DNA of 22,618 nt from an uncultured Dorea sp. Lineage in GTDB: Bacteria > Bacillota > Clostridia > Lachnospirales > Lachnospiraceae. The first letter of the stretch is position 1; every line of letters starts with the position of its first letter. The stretch lies in NCBI GenBank assembly GCA_934295165.1, contig CAKRAT010000036.1, positions 1-22,618 of the forward strand, in the 5' to 3' direction. Below are positions 7,765-15,541 of the stretch, piece after piece. Made by a program: the position numbers and the translations under genes. The notes beneath the pieces were generated by a model that was given only the letters and a program-made list of their open reading frames with translations, was not told where the DNA came from and made no database searches.

Positions 7765-8829
7765 TTATAGCAGTACCCTCAGCCACATAAGTGCATAAAG
7801 TATCACTCCGATCACAACACCTCTGGATACTACATATTTCCAGAATGCTCCTTTATCTGCCGGCAAATCTCCTACCATCTTTCCGGTTTGTCCATTCATG
7901 GCAAATACATATTTCTGATTTCTCCATGTTGTATTCAATATCCACACCGGATACAGTGCATATTTATGTGATGCTTTTTGAACTTTTATGTCATCCGCAA
8001 CCGGCTTTACAATCGAATATCCTTTCACAGTGTCCCTGAGTTCCCGTTCTATGCTTGTCTTTGCACGCTTTTTCGCCCGTTTCCTGCATTCCTCTGCTTC
8101 CACATCATACCGTTCTGCCACATAGCCTGCCAGATATGGATCTTTGAATGGTACCGCAGCTTTAAAATCATACGGTTCCAGAGATTCCATCAGATCATCA
8201 TCCATCTTTCTTGATCCATCTTCCGGAATATGTTCAAACGCCATCGTTCCTCCACGCTCGATCCGGAAAAATTCATGTTCTGTGTATTCCACATCACCGC
8301 TCATCCATACTCTGGAACGCTCCGCATCATAGGTGACAAATGCATTCGTTTCCATATCAAACAACCAGAAAGGGACATAAATTCCCACAATCTCATCAAT
8401 ATGATTTTCCTCTTTGAACACAGCCGGTACGAATGCCTTCCCTTCCAGGTGTTTCTGATATGCCGCCTTTGCCGCCTTTTTATCCAGCTTAAACGGAATG
8501 ACATAATCCGGTTTTAAAGTGCCTTCAAACTGTCCTTTTAGTACGACACGGTTCCCGCAGAACGGACAGGTCGTTGCTCCGGTTGTCTTATCGGCCGTAA
8601 TCTCCCCGCCGCAAGACTCACAGATGTATGTAACGAAAGGACTCCCTTCTGTATTTTCTTCCGTCTGTCCGCTTTTTTCATTCTCTTTCTTCTGTGGTTC
8701 ATTCAGTGCCTCATATTCTTCCACCAAAATCTCTGTATCACAGTAAGGACACTTCATCTTCTGCGAAGCACTGTCAAATTCCATGATTCCCCCGCAGGCC
8801 GGACATTTATATTCTTTTATATCAGACAT
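7765..8829 (-). CDS. Double zinc-ribbon, membrane-anchored protein (YdjG-like)
   Basis: A 354-residue protein with two N-terminal zinc ribbons: Cys9, Cys12, Cys27 and Cys30 (CPACGG...CPYCD), then CESCGG...CPFCGN at about 70-95. A long middle region (about 105-320) includes DYVIPFKLDKKAAKAAYQKH and GIYVPFWLFDMETNAFV, conserved in clostridial homologues but without a known activity. It ends in a single transmembrane helix (WKYVVSRGVVIGVILYALMW), so most of the protein probably faces the cytosol. It lies 37 nt after the SPFH gene with its own AAGGAG site. Zinc ribbons in both this and the SPFH protein suggest they work in one complex. This resembles B. subtilis YdjG in architecture; function is not established. 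Confidence 0.85.
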   Translation of the reverse strand: MSDIKEYKCPACGGIMEFDSASQKMKCPYCDTEILVEEYEALNEPQKKENEKSGQTEENTEGSPFVTYICESCGGEITADKTTGATTCPFCGNRVVLKGQFEGTLKPDYVIPFKLDKKAAKAAYQKHLEGKAFVPAVFKEENHIDEIVGIYVPFWLFDMETNAFVTYDAERSRVWMSGDVEYTEHEFFRIERGGTMAFEHIPEDGSRKMDDDLMESLEPYDFKAAVPFKDPYLAGYVAERYDVEAEECRKRAKKRAKTSIERELRDTVKGYSIVKPVADDIKVQKASHKYALYPVWILNTTWRNQKYVFAMNGQTGKMVGDLPADKGAFWKYVVSRGVVIGVILYALMWLRVLL

Positions 8830-8866
8830 ACATACTCCTTATTTGAGTTTTATCTAATCGTATTAT

Positions 8867-10237
8867 TTATGCAAATGGTTTCCCGCACTCCGGACAGAAT
8901 TTTGGCAGTATAGACGGATCTTCCGGTTCCCATCCGCAGTTGCTGCACTTATGTTTTTCTTCCGGTCTCGGGTTTCCACAGTTTGTACAGAATTTCCCAT
9001 GATTTACAGCTCCACAACTGCAGATCCAGTTTTCCAGTGCCTGCGGTTTCGGACTTCCACAATTCATGCAGAACTTTCCTTCATTCAAAGTACCGCAGCT
9101 GCAAGTCCAGCTTCCTGATTGTTGCTGTCTTTGCTGTTCCTGCGCAGCCGTCTGCCTTGCCTGTTTCTGTTTCATCTGTTCTTGTCTTAGCTGCTCCTGT
9201 TTCGCCTGTTCTTCCTGCTGGCGTTTCTCTGCACCCTGGTTATAGAGTCCCTGCAGATTCGTTCCGCCATTCATACCGGAAGCCATATTCATACCCATGA
9301 AGCCCATCATTGCTCCGTTCGGATTCCCTGCTGCACTCTTCATTGCCTCTGCCTGTGCCATACCGAGTGTGGCCGCCATCATACTTGGATCTGTATAAAC
9401 CGCCGTATTCTGTGCCAGTTTTATCGCTTCTGCATCTTCATCCTTGATCGTAACCGGATTGAATGCTACCGATACAATTGAGATTCCCCTGAGTTCCGAC
9501 CATTTCTTCGTCAGAATCTCATTCATCGCATCCCCGATCTCCATAGAATGCGCCGGGATCTGGCTTGGCCGAATCTCCATCTCTGCAATCTTCGCAAATG
9601 CAGGCTGCAGGGCATTCACAAATTCTGTCTTTAACTGTGGAGCAATCTGGTCCTTCTCATAACAATCCGTAACATTTCCTCCGAGATTCGTATAGAATAA
9701 CAGCGGATCAGTAATACGGAACGAATAAATTCCATTGCAACGGATTTCGATATCTTTATCCAGATTGATTCGCTTATCTACAACTCGGAACCATACCGGA
9801 TTCGCCGTGCCGAATTTATTGTCTGTAATTTCTTTGGTATTAAAATAATATACTCTCTGATCCTTCGCCGTGTCTCCACCGAACGTGAACCTTTTCCCGA
9901 TCGTCTGGAATGTCGCTTTGATTCCTTCTCCCAGACTGCCGCAGAAAATACTTGGTTCCGAAGACATATCGTAAGTGTATTCTCCCGGTTCTGCACATAC
10001 TTCCACGATTTTCCCCTGATCTACGATCATCATACACTGCCCGTCTGCCACAGCAATTCCGGATCCGTTCGTAATTATGTTATCGTGTCCTTTTGTGTTC
10101 GATGAACGCTTGTCTGTACGCTTCTTTCCACGCACCATCAGTGTGTCATTGTCTAATGAGTCACAATAGAAAAATTCTTTCCACTGGTCTGCCAGTGTTC
10201 CGCCCGTTGCGCCTGTTGCTGCTTTGATAAGTCCCAT
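8867..10237 (-). CDS. SPFH-domain protein with Q-rich linker and three zinc ribbons (YdjI-like)
   Basis: A 456-residue protein of the YdjI / virion-core-protein-like branch of the SPFH (stomatin/flotillin) group. The SPFH region covers roughly residues 40-280, with YTYDMSSEPSIF and a C-terminal ISIVSVAFNPVTIKDEDAEA that typically ends such domains. Then come Met/Gly/Ala-rich and Gln-rich coiled segments (about 285-373). The C-terminus holds three zinc ribbons: Cys379/381/390/393, Cys406/408/417/420 and Cys431/434/448/451; the first two are near-repeats (WTCSCG..., WICSCG...). No transmembrane helix is seen, so it likely oligomerises as a scaffold against the membrane. It is the first gene of a three-gene operon. 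GGAGG precedes the ATG. Good match to YdjI by layout; function inferred. Confidence 0.85.
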   Translation of the reverse strand: MGLIKAATGATGGTLADQWKEFFYCDSLDNDTLMVRGKKRTDKRSSNTKGHDNIITNGSGIAVADGQCMMIVDQGKIVEVCAEPGEYTYDMSSEPSIFCGSLGEGIKATFQTIGKRFTFGGDTAKDQRVYYFNTKEITDNKFGTANPVWFRVVDKRINLDKDIEIRCNGIYSFRITDPLLFYTNLGGNVTDCYEKDQIAPQLKTEFVNALQPAFAKIAEMEIRPSQIPAHSMEIGDAMNEILTKKWSELRGISIVSVAFNPVTIKDEDAEAIKLAQNTAVYTDPSMMAATLGMAQAEAMKSAAGNPNGAMMGFMGMNMASGMNGGTNLQGLYNQGAEKRQQEEQAKQEQLRQEQMKQKQARQTAAQEQQRQQQSGSWTCSCGTLNEGKFCMNCGSPKPQALENWICSCGAVNHGKFCTNCGNPRPEEKHKCSNCGWEPEDPSILPKFCPECGKPFA

Positions 10238-10261
10238 ATGTTTCCTCCTGTATATTTTTAA

Positions 10262-10480
10262 TCAACTCTGTTTTTTGTTATTTACTTTTTCTATTATTTT
10301 TCTAATCTCTGTCTCCTTCATTTGAACCGCTTTTTCTATTTGATCAATGGAAAAACCTTCCCGATACATATTTAAGATAATCTCTCGTTTTCCTGATTCA
10401 ACTCCCACCTCAAATTCTGCCTCTCGAAGTTTCTTTTCTTCTTTTGGATTACAGATGGTGCTAAACACCTCCGACTTCAT
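10262..10480 (-). pseudogene. C-terminal fragment of an Rpn/PD-(D/E)XK-type nuclease-transposase protein
   Basis: A 72-codon open frame with EFEVGVESGKREIILNMYRE, then GFSIDQIEKAVQMKETEIRK. Such Gly-Lys/Glu linkers followed by a small helix-turn-helix-like tail are typical of the C-terminus of Rpn (YhgA-like) recombination-promoting nucleases. The catalytic PD-(D/E)XK part is absent and there is no ribosome site before the ATG, so I read it as a remnant. It ends 24 nt before the SPFH gene. It could still be made as a small protein from the promoter at 10500-10528. Confidence 0.5.
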
Positions 10481-10499
10481 TTAAAATATGCTTTAATTC

Positions 10500-10528
10500 A
10501 TCTTAACATGAAAGTAAATATTCTTCAA
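10500..10528 (-). promoter_or_regulatory. Promoter candidate for the SPFH operon
   Basis: On the minus strand TTGAAG (10523-10528), 17-bp spacer, TAAGAT (10500-10505) with extended TGT. It lies upstream of the Rpn fragment and would drive that remnant plus the SPFH / zinc-ribbon / TPM genes. Confidence 0.4.
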
Positions 10529-10587
10529 CAAAAGCCTGACGATATCACAAATACCTTCAGACTTTTTATCTTTTTATATATTATATT

Positions 10588-11227
10588 GATTTTACCTGTA
10601 TCCAGAAGAACCTCTCTGTCATCTGCCATCAGGAATAAATCCAATCGCTTTGCCCAGTCCTCCATTGTCATTGGGATATGACGCTTCTGCCAAATCCAGA
10701 TAAGCTGATACAATACGTTCCAGTGAACGCATTTCCTGTTCGCTTAGATAATTCTTCGCAACGCTAACATCACTTTTTACAATCTTTCCTTCCGATGCTG
10801 CTGCCCATGTAGTTAATCCCATGTGTGGCTTTTCTGCATCTGCTCGCTCGTAGATCAACTCTGCTGCTGTATGTCCGTGTACTGCATAATGCATTTTATT
10901 TTGTACCTTGGCAAAGAACTGCTTAGTTGTTTTCGCGGTTCGGTCATAATCTAGTGCTGTAGCTTTTTCCATCAGAGGCAGTTATTCGAAATTTTCGAAT
11001 AGCTGAATTCTCCTGCAGTTCACTATCCTTGAATATCTTTTTAATATGATAATTGATTGTATTTGTGCCCACATCATACAATAGGCCATCATCTTCTGTG
11101 TCAGCCATATATTCTCATCTTCATAACGCATCTCAATGCTGTCCTGTCGATTGCCAACAGTGGCAACATAGGTTAAGTATTCCGCTGCGCTGGAACGGAT
11201 GGTTACTTCATCTTTTTTCTTTTTCAA
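10588..11227 (-). pseudogene. RhuM-family (virulence/DinD-like) pseudogene
   Basis: Remains of a RhuM-type protein in four frame segments. A probable TTG start at 11225-11227 has AAGGAGG 8 nt upstream, then EVTIRSSAAEYLTYVATVGN and the conserved ENIWLTQK. A frameshift near 11084 moves the text to another frame (LLYDVGTNTINYHIKKIFKD, then IRKFRITASDGKS). Near 10972-10990 about half of the protein is missing, and the text resumes at DYDRTAKTTKQFFAKVQNKM and AAELIYERADAEKPHMGLTT. A second frameshift near 10685 leads to RHIPMTMEDWAKRLDLFL, and homology stops at DTGKI, near 10588. RhuM proteins are often found with type I restriction systems; their role is poorly known. Two frameshifts, an internal deletion and a lost C-terminus make it inactive. 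Confidence 0.85.
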
Positions 11228-11258
11228 ATAGGAATCCTCCTTTAACGTCTCATAGTAA

Positions 11259-11393
11259 CTATTCCACTTGTGCATAAAAAGATTGTTTCACAATTTCCAT
11301 AATTTGATCCAATTCATCCTGATGTTCCATAAACAATTCTACATTGCCATTTCCCCAGCGTCCTAACGCGTATGTAAAATCATACATTCCCAT
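11259..11393 (-). pseudogene. C-terminal fragment of a DUF5655-like domain protein
   Basis: About 44 codons ending LGRWGNGNVELFMEHQDELD and then QIMEIVKQSFYAQVE. This matches the end of DUF5655 domains (pattern GxWGNGDVE...LD...VMxLIKQSYE), which occur alone or at the end of DUF262/DUF4357-type defence proteins. Everything before the domain end is missing and is replaced by the hsdS piece on the other strand. Assignment is from memory of the motif. Confidence 0.55.
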
Positions 11394-11412
11394 ACATTCA
11401 TTCCTTTCCGGG

Positions 11413-11532
11413 TTAAACAAGAATTTAGAGCAGCAAGCAGTTGCTGTATTCAATAAGTTCTATGATACATCGACGAACCAGCAACCATTTACGACATTGA
11501 TAAATGTTCTGGGAGGCGGAACACCCAAAACA
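11413..11532 (+). pseudogene. Fragment of a type I restriction specificity subunit (hsdS)
   Basis: On the plus strand 40 codons read LNKNLEQQAVAVFNKFYD followed by INVLGGGTPKT. The first part is the central conserved helix of HsdS (usual form INxxLEQQAxALFKxWF) and the second is the start of a target-recognition domain (IGGGTPKT/S). No start, no stop and no flanking HsdS sequence are present. It sits in the opposite direction to the fragments on both sides, with joins near 11395-11412 and 11526-11535. It is a scrap of a lost type I restriction locus. Confidence 0.65.
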
Positions 11533-11873
11533 CTTTCCCATAACAATGCATCCTTAAATCCTTTATCAGACTTTTTATCTTTTCCTTCAAAAGGAGGTAA
11601 TTTACTAAATGCATGATTCACTATACTTTCAAATCTATCATTAGAAGCAATTGGAATTTCTATAACGCTATTTCCTCTTCCTGAAATCTCCTTCTTATAT
11701 TCCTCAATCTTAATTTTTATATATTCTGGATAATTTATTGTAGGATTCTCCTGTATAGAATACTCAGGAAACTGTTTCTTTGATATTGTACTTTTATATG
11801 TAACAAGCAATTCATCATGCTTTTCTATAATCTGCTTCTCCATTTCACTCCAGACAACTGATGGGATAACTTT
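11527..11873 (-). pseudogene. Fragment of a PIN-domain (DUF4935-like) protein
   Basis: An open minus-strand stretch from just after an in-frame stop (11874-11876) to about 11527. It reads VIPSVVWSEMEKQIIEKHDE, a charged helical middle, then LPPFEGKDKKSDKGFKDALL-WESVL. The last motif is typical of DUF4935 PIN-like nucleases (PPF...GFKDxLIW.S.L), where the Asp is a metal ligand. The N-terminal LDTN motif and the C-terminal strands with the final acidic residues are missing; the frame then continues for 22 codons through antisense of the hsdS scrap. No ribosome site is visible. Likely a broken toxin or defence nuclease. Confidence 0.55.
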
Positions 11874-11903
11874 TTATATGCATGTCGCTTTTTGCACTTG
11901 TTT

Positions 11904-13076
11904 TTATCTCCGCACAAGCTTCACAACCGTCTCAATATGATCACAAAACGGGAAATTATCCACCGGCTGGATCTTCACAGCCTTATATCCGTGTCTCGTC
12001 AGATATTTCAGATCTCTCGCCAGTGTCTCCGGATTGCAGGATACATAGATCACTCTCTTTGGTCCAAGCTTAATCACGGAAGAAAGAAACTTCTCATCAC
12101 TTCCGGCTCTTGGCGGATCCATGAATACGACGTCTGCTTTCTGATTCTTCGAAGCCATATCAACCATGAACCTTCCCGCATCACCCGCATAGATCTCGGC
12201 ATTCGTGATGCCATTTTCCTTCGCATTGATTCTTGCGTCTTTTACCGCATCTTTATTCAGTTCTACCCCGATGACTCTCTTTGCATTCTTTGCCGCAATC
12301 AGACCAATAGTACCGGTTCCGCAATACGCGTCGATCACCGTCTCTTTTCCAATCAGCTCTGCATACTCCATAGCCGTATTGTAAAGAACTTCTGTCTGCA
12401 CCGGATTCACCTGATAGAATGATTTCGGAGAAATGCGGAATGTACAGCCGCATAATCTGTCTTTGATAAATCCCGGTCCGTAGATTGGCTTTTCCTTTTC
12501 TCCCAGTACCATACTGGTCTGTTTGTTATTCACATTCAGTACTACGGTCGTGATCTCCGGATGTACTTTTCTCAAAGCTTTCACGAAGTTATTCTTTGAT
12601 GGCAGAATTGGCGATCCAAGCACCAGAACGACCATAATCTCACCAGTCTCAAAACCTCTGCGGATCAATACATGTCTCAAAAGTCCATACCCCGTATCTT
12701 CATTATACGTCTTAATCTTAAAAGACGGCAGAAGTTCACGAATCGTACGGATGATCTCCTGACTTTTCTTATCTTCGATCAGACATTCTTCCACTGCGAT
12801 TACCCGGTGTGTTCCTTCTGCATAGATGCCGGATATGACATTGCCCTTTCTGTCATGATCGAATACCGCATGCACTTTATTTCTATAAAAATATGGTTGC
12901 TCCATACCGATGATCGGACTGACTTTGCAGAAGTTGCCTAACAGTTGTTCTTCCTGTTTCTGCTTTCTTTTCAGCTGTTCTTTATACGGCATCTTCTGGA
13001 ACTGACAGCCGCCACATTTTTTATCAATCTTACACTCAGAAGACTGATTTCGTGCAAGCTTTCCGGCTTTCTGCAT
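11904..13076 (-). CDS. rlmD: 23S rRNA (uracil-C5)-methyltransferase, RlmD/RumA family
   Basis: SAM-dependent methyltransferase that makes 5-methyluridine in 23S rRNA (U1939 for E. coli RlmD). The N-terminal iron-sulfur motif CKIDKKCGGCQFQ gives closely spaced cysteines at about 15, 21 and 24. SAM binding: VIDAYCGTGTIGLIAAKNAK and VIGVELNKDAV. Motif DVVFMDPPRAG follows. The catalytic cysteine lies in VIYVSCNPETLARDL, and the general base Glu in CDHIETVVKL near the end. I chose the ATG at 13076, which follows the rsmH stop by one base (TAAGATG), giving 390 residues. The frame is open to 13181, but that would overlap rsmH by 104 nt. Its ribosome site is weak, so it probably depends on coupling to rsmH. 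Several RumA paralogues occur in Firmicutes, so the exact target uridine is not certain. Confidence 0.88.
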   Translation of the reverse strand: MQKAGKLARNQSSECKIDKKCGGCQFQKMPYKEQLKRKQKQEEQLLGNFCKVSPIIGMEQPYFYRNKVHAVFDHDRKGNVISGIYAEGTHRVIAVEECLIEDKKSQEIIRTIRELLPSFKIKTYNEDTGYGLLRHVLIRRGFETGEIMVVLVLGSPILPSKNNFVKALRKVHPEITTVVLNVNNKQTSMVLGEKEKPIYGPGFIKDRLCGCTFRISPKSFYQVNPVQTEVLYNTAMEYAELIGKETVIDAYCGTGTIGLIAAKNAKRVIGVELNKDAVKDARINAKENGITNAEIYAGDAGRFMVDMASKNQKADVVFMDPPRAGSDEKFLSSVIKLGPKRVIYVSCNPETLARDLKYLTRHGYKAVKIQPVDNFPFCDHIETVVKLVRR

Positions 13077-13077
13077 C

Positions 13078-14142
13078 TTACTCTTCTGCCCGGATTGCCC
13101 AGCGCATTTTCGTACATTTCGCACGGCTGTTGCGGAAGCATTCTTCTTTGGACGGTCGGATGACGTCTTTTGCGATCTCACTGTACAGGCCCTCCTTCTT
13201 CCATTGTTTGAATGATTTCTTTACAAGACGGTCCTCTCCGGAATGGAAAGTAAGAATCGCCACTTTTCCGCCCGGTTTTAATACCCCCGGCAGTTTGTCA
13301 AGGAAATCATACAATACTTCAAATTCATTATTCACATCAATACGAAGCGCCTGGAACACTCTCTGGCTTGACTTCCGTACTGCTTCTTTTCTTTCTTTTT
13401 CCGGGATAAATGCAAGCGTCTCTTCGATCACCTGATGAAGTCCCGTTGTCGTCTCGATTTTGCCGCCTTTGCGGATCTTTTCTGTGATTGCTTCAGCGAT
13501 CTCTTCTGCATATGGCTCATCCGAATTTTCGATCAGCATACCGGTAAGCTCTTCTTTGGAAATATCACGCAGTCTTTCTGCCGCACTGATTCCTTTCTCC
13601 GGATTCATACGCAGATCTAACGGTCCCTCTGCCTTGAATGTAAAACCACGGTCCGGATTGTCAATCTGCATGGATGACACACCCAGATCCGCCAGCACAA
13701 AATCAAATTTTCCTGCTTCTTCTGCCACTTTATCGATATTGGCAAAATTTTCAAGCTTTACCGTCAGGATATTTGGTCCGAATCCCTTCTCTTCCAGTCG
13801 TTTCTTCGTCTTGGCAGATTCGATCGGATCGACATCCAGACCATAGATATGTCCCTGTCCCTGCAGCTTTTCCAGCATCTTCGATGTATGACCGCCATAC
13901 CCAAGTGTTGCATCTAAGCCCTGCTGCCCTGGCTGAATATCAAAGAAGTCCAGAATCTCCTGCACACAGATGGAAATGTGCATTCCTGCCGGTGTTCCAC
14001 CTTTCTGAATGACTTTGGAAATCGTATCTGCATACTTTTTCGGATTCAGTTCTTTGTATTTTTCTTTATAATTTCTCGGATGAGTTCCGGAATACCGGAC
14101 TCTCCGCTTATGTTTCTTCTCCTGATTTTCCTGATTCTCCAT
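13078..14142 (-). CDS. rsmH: 16S rRNA (cytosine-N4)-methyltransferase RsmH, long variant
   Basis: RsmH/MraW-family enzyme, which methylates N4 of C1402 in 16S rRNA. SAM-binding motif GLDATLGYGGHTSKML (usual VDGTLGGGGHS). Further family motifs: LADLGVSSMQIDNPDRGFTF, GPLDLRMN, RVFQALRIDVNNE and LKPGGKVAILTFHSGEDRLVK. At 354 residues it is about 40 longer than the standard enzyme, mainly from a basic N-terminal extension, and the usual HxPVLLxE opening is altered to MHISICVQEIL. It is not in a dcw cluster: no mraZ or ftsL is present. It may therefore be a second copy beside a standard rsmH elsewhere. The ATG at 14142 follows GGGAGAG and overlaps the upstream gene by 35 nt. Target assumed from family; a paralogue could differ. 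Confidence 0.88.
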   Translation of the reverse strand: MENQENQEKKHKRRVRYSGTHPRNYKEKYKELNPKKYADTISKVIQKGGTPAGMHISICVQEILDFFDIQPGQQGLDATLGYGGHTSKMLEKLQGQGHIYGLDVDPIESAKTKKRLEEKGFGPNILTVKLENFANIDKVAEEAGKFDFVLADLGVSSMQIDNPDRGFTFKAEGPLDLRMNPEKGISAAERLRDISKEELTGMLIENSDEPYAEEIAEAITEKIRKGGKIETTTGLHQVIEETLAFIPEKERKEAVRKSSQRVFQALRIDVNNEFEVLYDFLDKLPGVLKPGGKVAILTFHSGEDRLVKKSFKQWKKEGLYSEIAKDVIRPSKEECFRNSRAKCTKMRWAIRAEE

Positions 14143-15541
14143 AATCTCTCTCCCACTTTGTCAGTTGTTCCGGTATATCTACATCCTGAAGTTCTGTTTC
14201 TTCTGTTTCACAGAGCAGCACATCTTCCATATGTGCTCCAATGATCTGTTTCCCGCCTTTGTCGCCGGAAAGCCTGCCCAGTTCATCAAAAAAGCATCGA
14301 TCCCATAATACAGGATTTCCCGTCTTTCCTTTCCGTCCGGCACATACAATCTTTCCAGGATATTTCTTACCTATATCAAGCATACGGGCAAATGTCCCGG
14401 CTGTCAATCCCGGCTGGTCACATACGATGAACATTGCACCTTTTAATTTCGGATTTTCTTCCAGCGCTTTCTGTAGCCCCAATCTCAGAGAATGCGCAAT
14501 TCCAAGATCCGGGTCCCGGTTCTTCACCACCAGCATGCCCTGTGCTTTTGCCGCATACTCTATCTCGTCAAATCTCGTCACAGCCACCTGTGTACACAGC
14601 GGAAACGCACTCATCTTGCGAAGTGTGTGCTCGAACATCTTTCCCCCGTCCAGTTCTTCCAACAGTTTATTCCTGCCATATCTGCTCGACTTTCCTGCTG
14701 CCAGAAGAATCATTGCATAATCCTTATCTGACAGACGCGCTTCAGCTGCCTGTACTACAGAACTGCCAATCTTGTTCGCCTTATCTGAAATCAGGTAACA
14801 CAGTTTTTTATCTTTTCTTGGATCCACATCACCGATCTTCAGACCTTTTTTTACCAGCACATCTTCCTGCAGCATCCCGCGGATCACCCCGTCCAGCTGC
14901 GAATATACAGGTTTTCCTCCGGTCACGGCAAGGAGCTGTCCCTTCTTTACAATATCTCCGATCTGTGCCTTAGGTTCCATCTTACCGGTTGCGGATGCCC
15001 GGATCAGGCGTTCCAGTGCGTAACCACCCACATATCCAGGAACGCCGGTATTCGGAATCGGCTGTCCGTCATAGATGATATCTGCAAGCGTTGCTCCACG
15101 CATCGTTTCGATTACAGCATGAACATCTTTGCCCGCTGTAAATCCCGGTCCGAGACCGATCACATACGGTGCATCCGTCCGCATCGTTCCTAGATTTTTC
15201 TTCGCAAGGATGGCATCCACAAGTACATCCGGATGAAATTCTTCACGGATCTTCACTTCCGGATCTACGATCACGGCAATCTTACTTTCTTCCAATACAG
15301 TCAGTGCTTCCTGATAATTTTGCACAAGGATACCTTCTACTCCTTCCACTTCCACCCTGCCTTCGTAGACAGCTCTGGACATCGCGACTTCCCGCCTTAC
15401 GGTGAGCGGCACTGCAATATCCGTCATGATCACCTGAAATCCTGCCCGGTGAAGTGCCGCACCCACACCGGTAGCCAGGTCTCCGGATCCCCTGACCAAT
15501 GCTTTTTTCTTATTTTTATAAATTTCTGACATATCTACCAT
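14108..15541 (-). CDS. yqeB: YqeB-MocA fusion: selenium-dependent molybdenum hydroxylase maturation protein with NTP-transferase domain
   Basis: Two-part, 477-residue protein. Residues about 10-270 match YqeB (EF2563 family), linked in comparative genomics to selenium-dependent molybdenum hydroxylases: ALVRGSGDLATGVGAALHRA, DAPYVIGLGPGFTAGKDVHA, VIETMRGA, NTGVPGYVGGYALERLIRAS and a barrel-sandwich-like stretch around GDIVKKGQLLAVTGGKPVYS. Residues about 275-470 are a MobA/MocA-like nucleotidyltransferase: LLAAGKSSRYGRNKLLEELD (279-298) with the GxG(K/R) loop, and later MFIVCDQPGLT, RKGKTGNPVLW. MocA adds CMP to molybdopterin. In E. coli these are separate genes, so the fusion would join both steps. 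The ATG overlaps the yqeC stop by 7 nt; a second ATG 9 nt inside is also possible. Confidence 0.88.
   Translation of the reverse strand: MVDMSEIYKNKKKALVRGSGDLATGVGAALHRAGFQVIMTDIAVPLTVRREVAMSRAVYEGRVEVEGVEGILVQNYQEALTVLEESKIAVIVDPEVKIREEFHPDVLVDAILAKKNLGTMRTDAPYVIGLGPGFTAGKDVHAVIETMRGATLADIIYDGQPIPNTGVPGYVGGYALERLIRASATGKMEPKAQIGDIVKKGQLLAVTGGKPVYSQLDGVIRGMLQEDVLVKKGLKIGDVDPRKDKKLCYLISDKANKIGSSVVQAAEARLSDKDYAMILLAAGKSSRYGRNKLLEELDGGKMFEHTLRKMSAFPLCTQVAVTRFDEIEYAAKAQGMLVVKNRDPDLGIAHSLRLGLQKALEENPKLKGAMFIVCDQPGLTAGTFARMLDIGKKYPGKIVCAGRKGKTGNPVLWDRCFFDELGRLSGDKGGKQIIGAHMEDVLLCETEETELQDVDIPEQLTKWERDYGESGKSGEET

Noticed and set aside
13077..13181. Longer start for the RlmD-type protein
   Set aside because: It would overlap rsmH by 104 nt and adds a low-complexity basic stretch; the ATG next to the rsmH stop is simpler.
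14241..14973. Several plus-strand frames opposite yqeB
   Set aside because: No family motifs or start signals, and the minus strand is a well-recognised gene.
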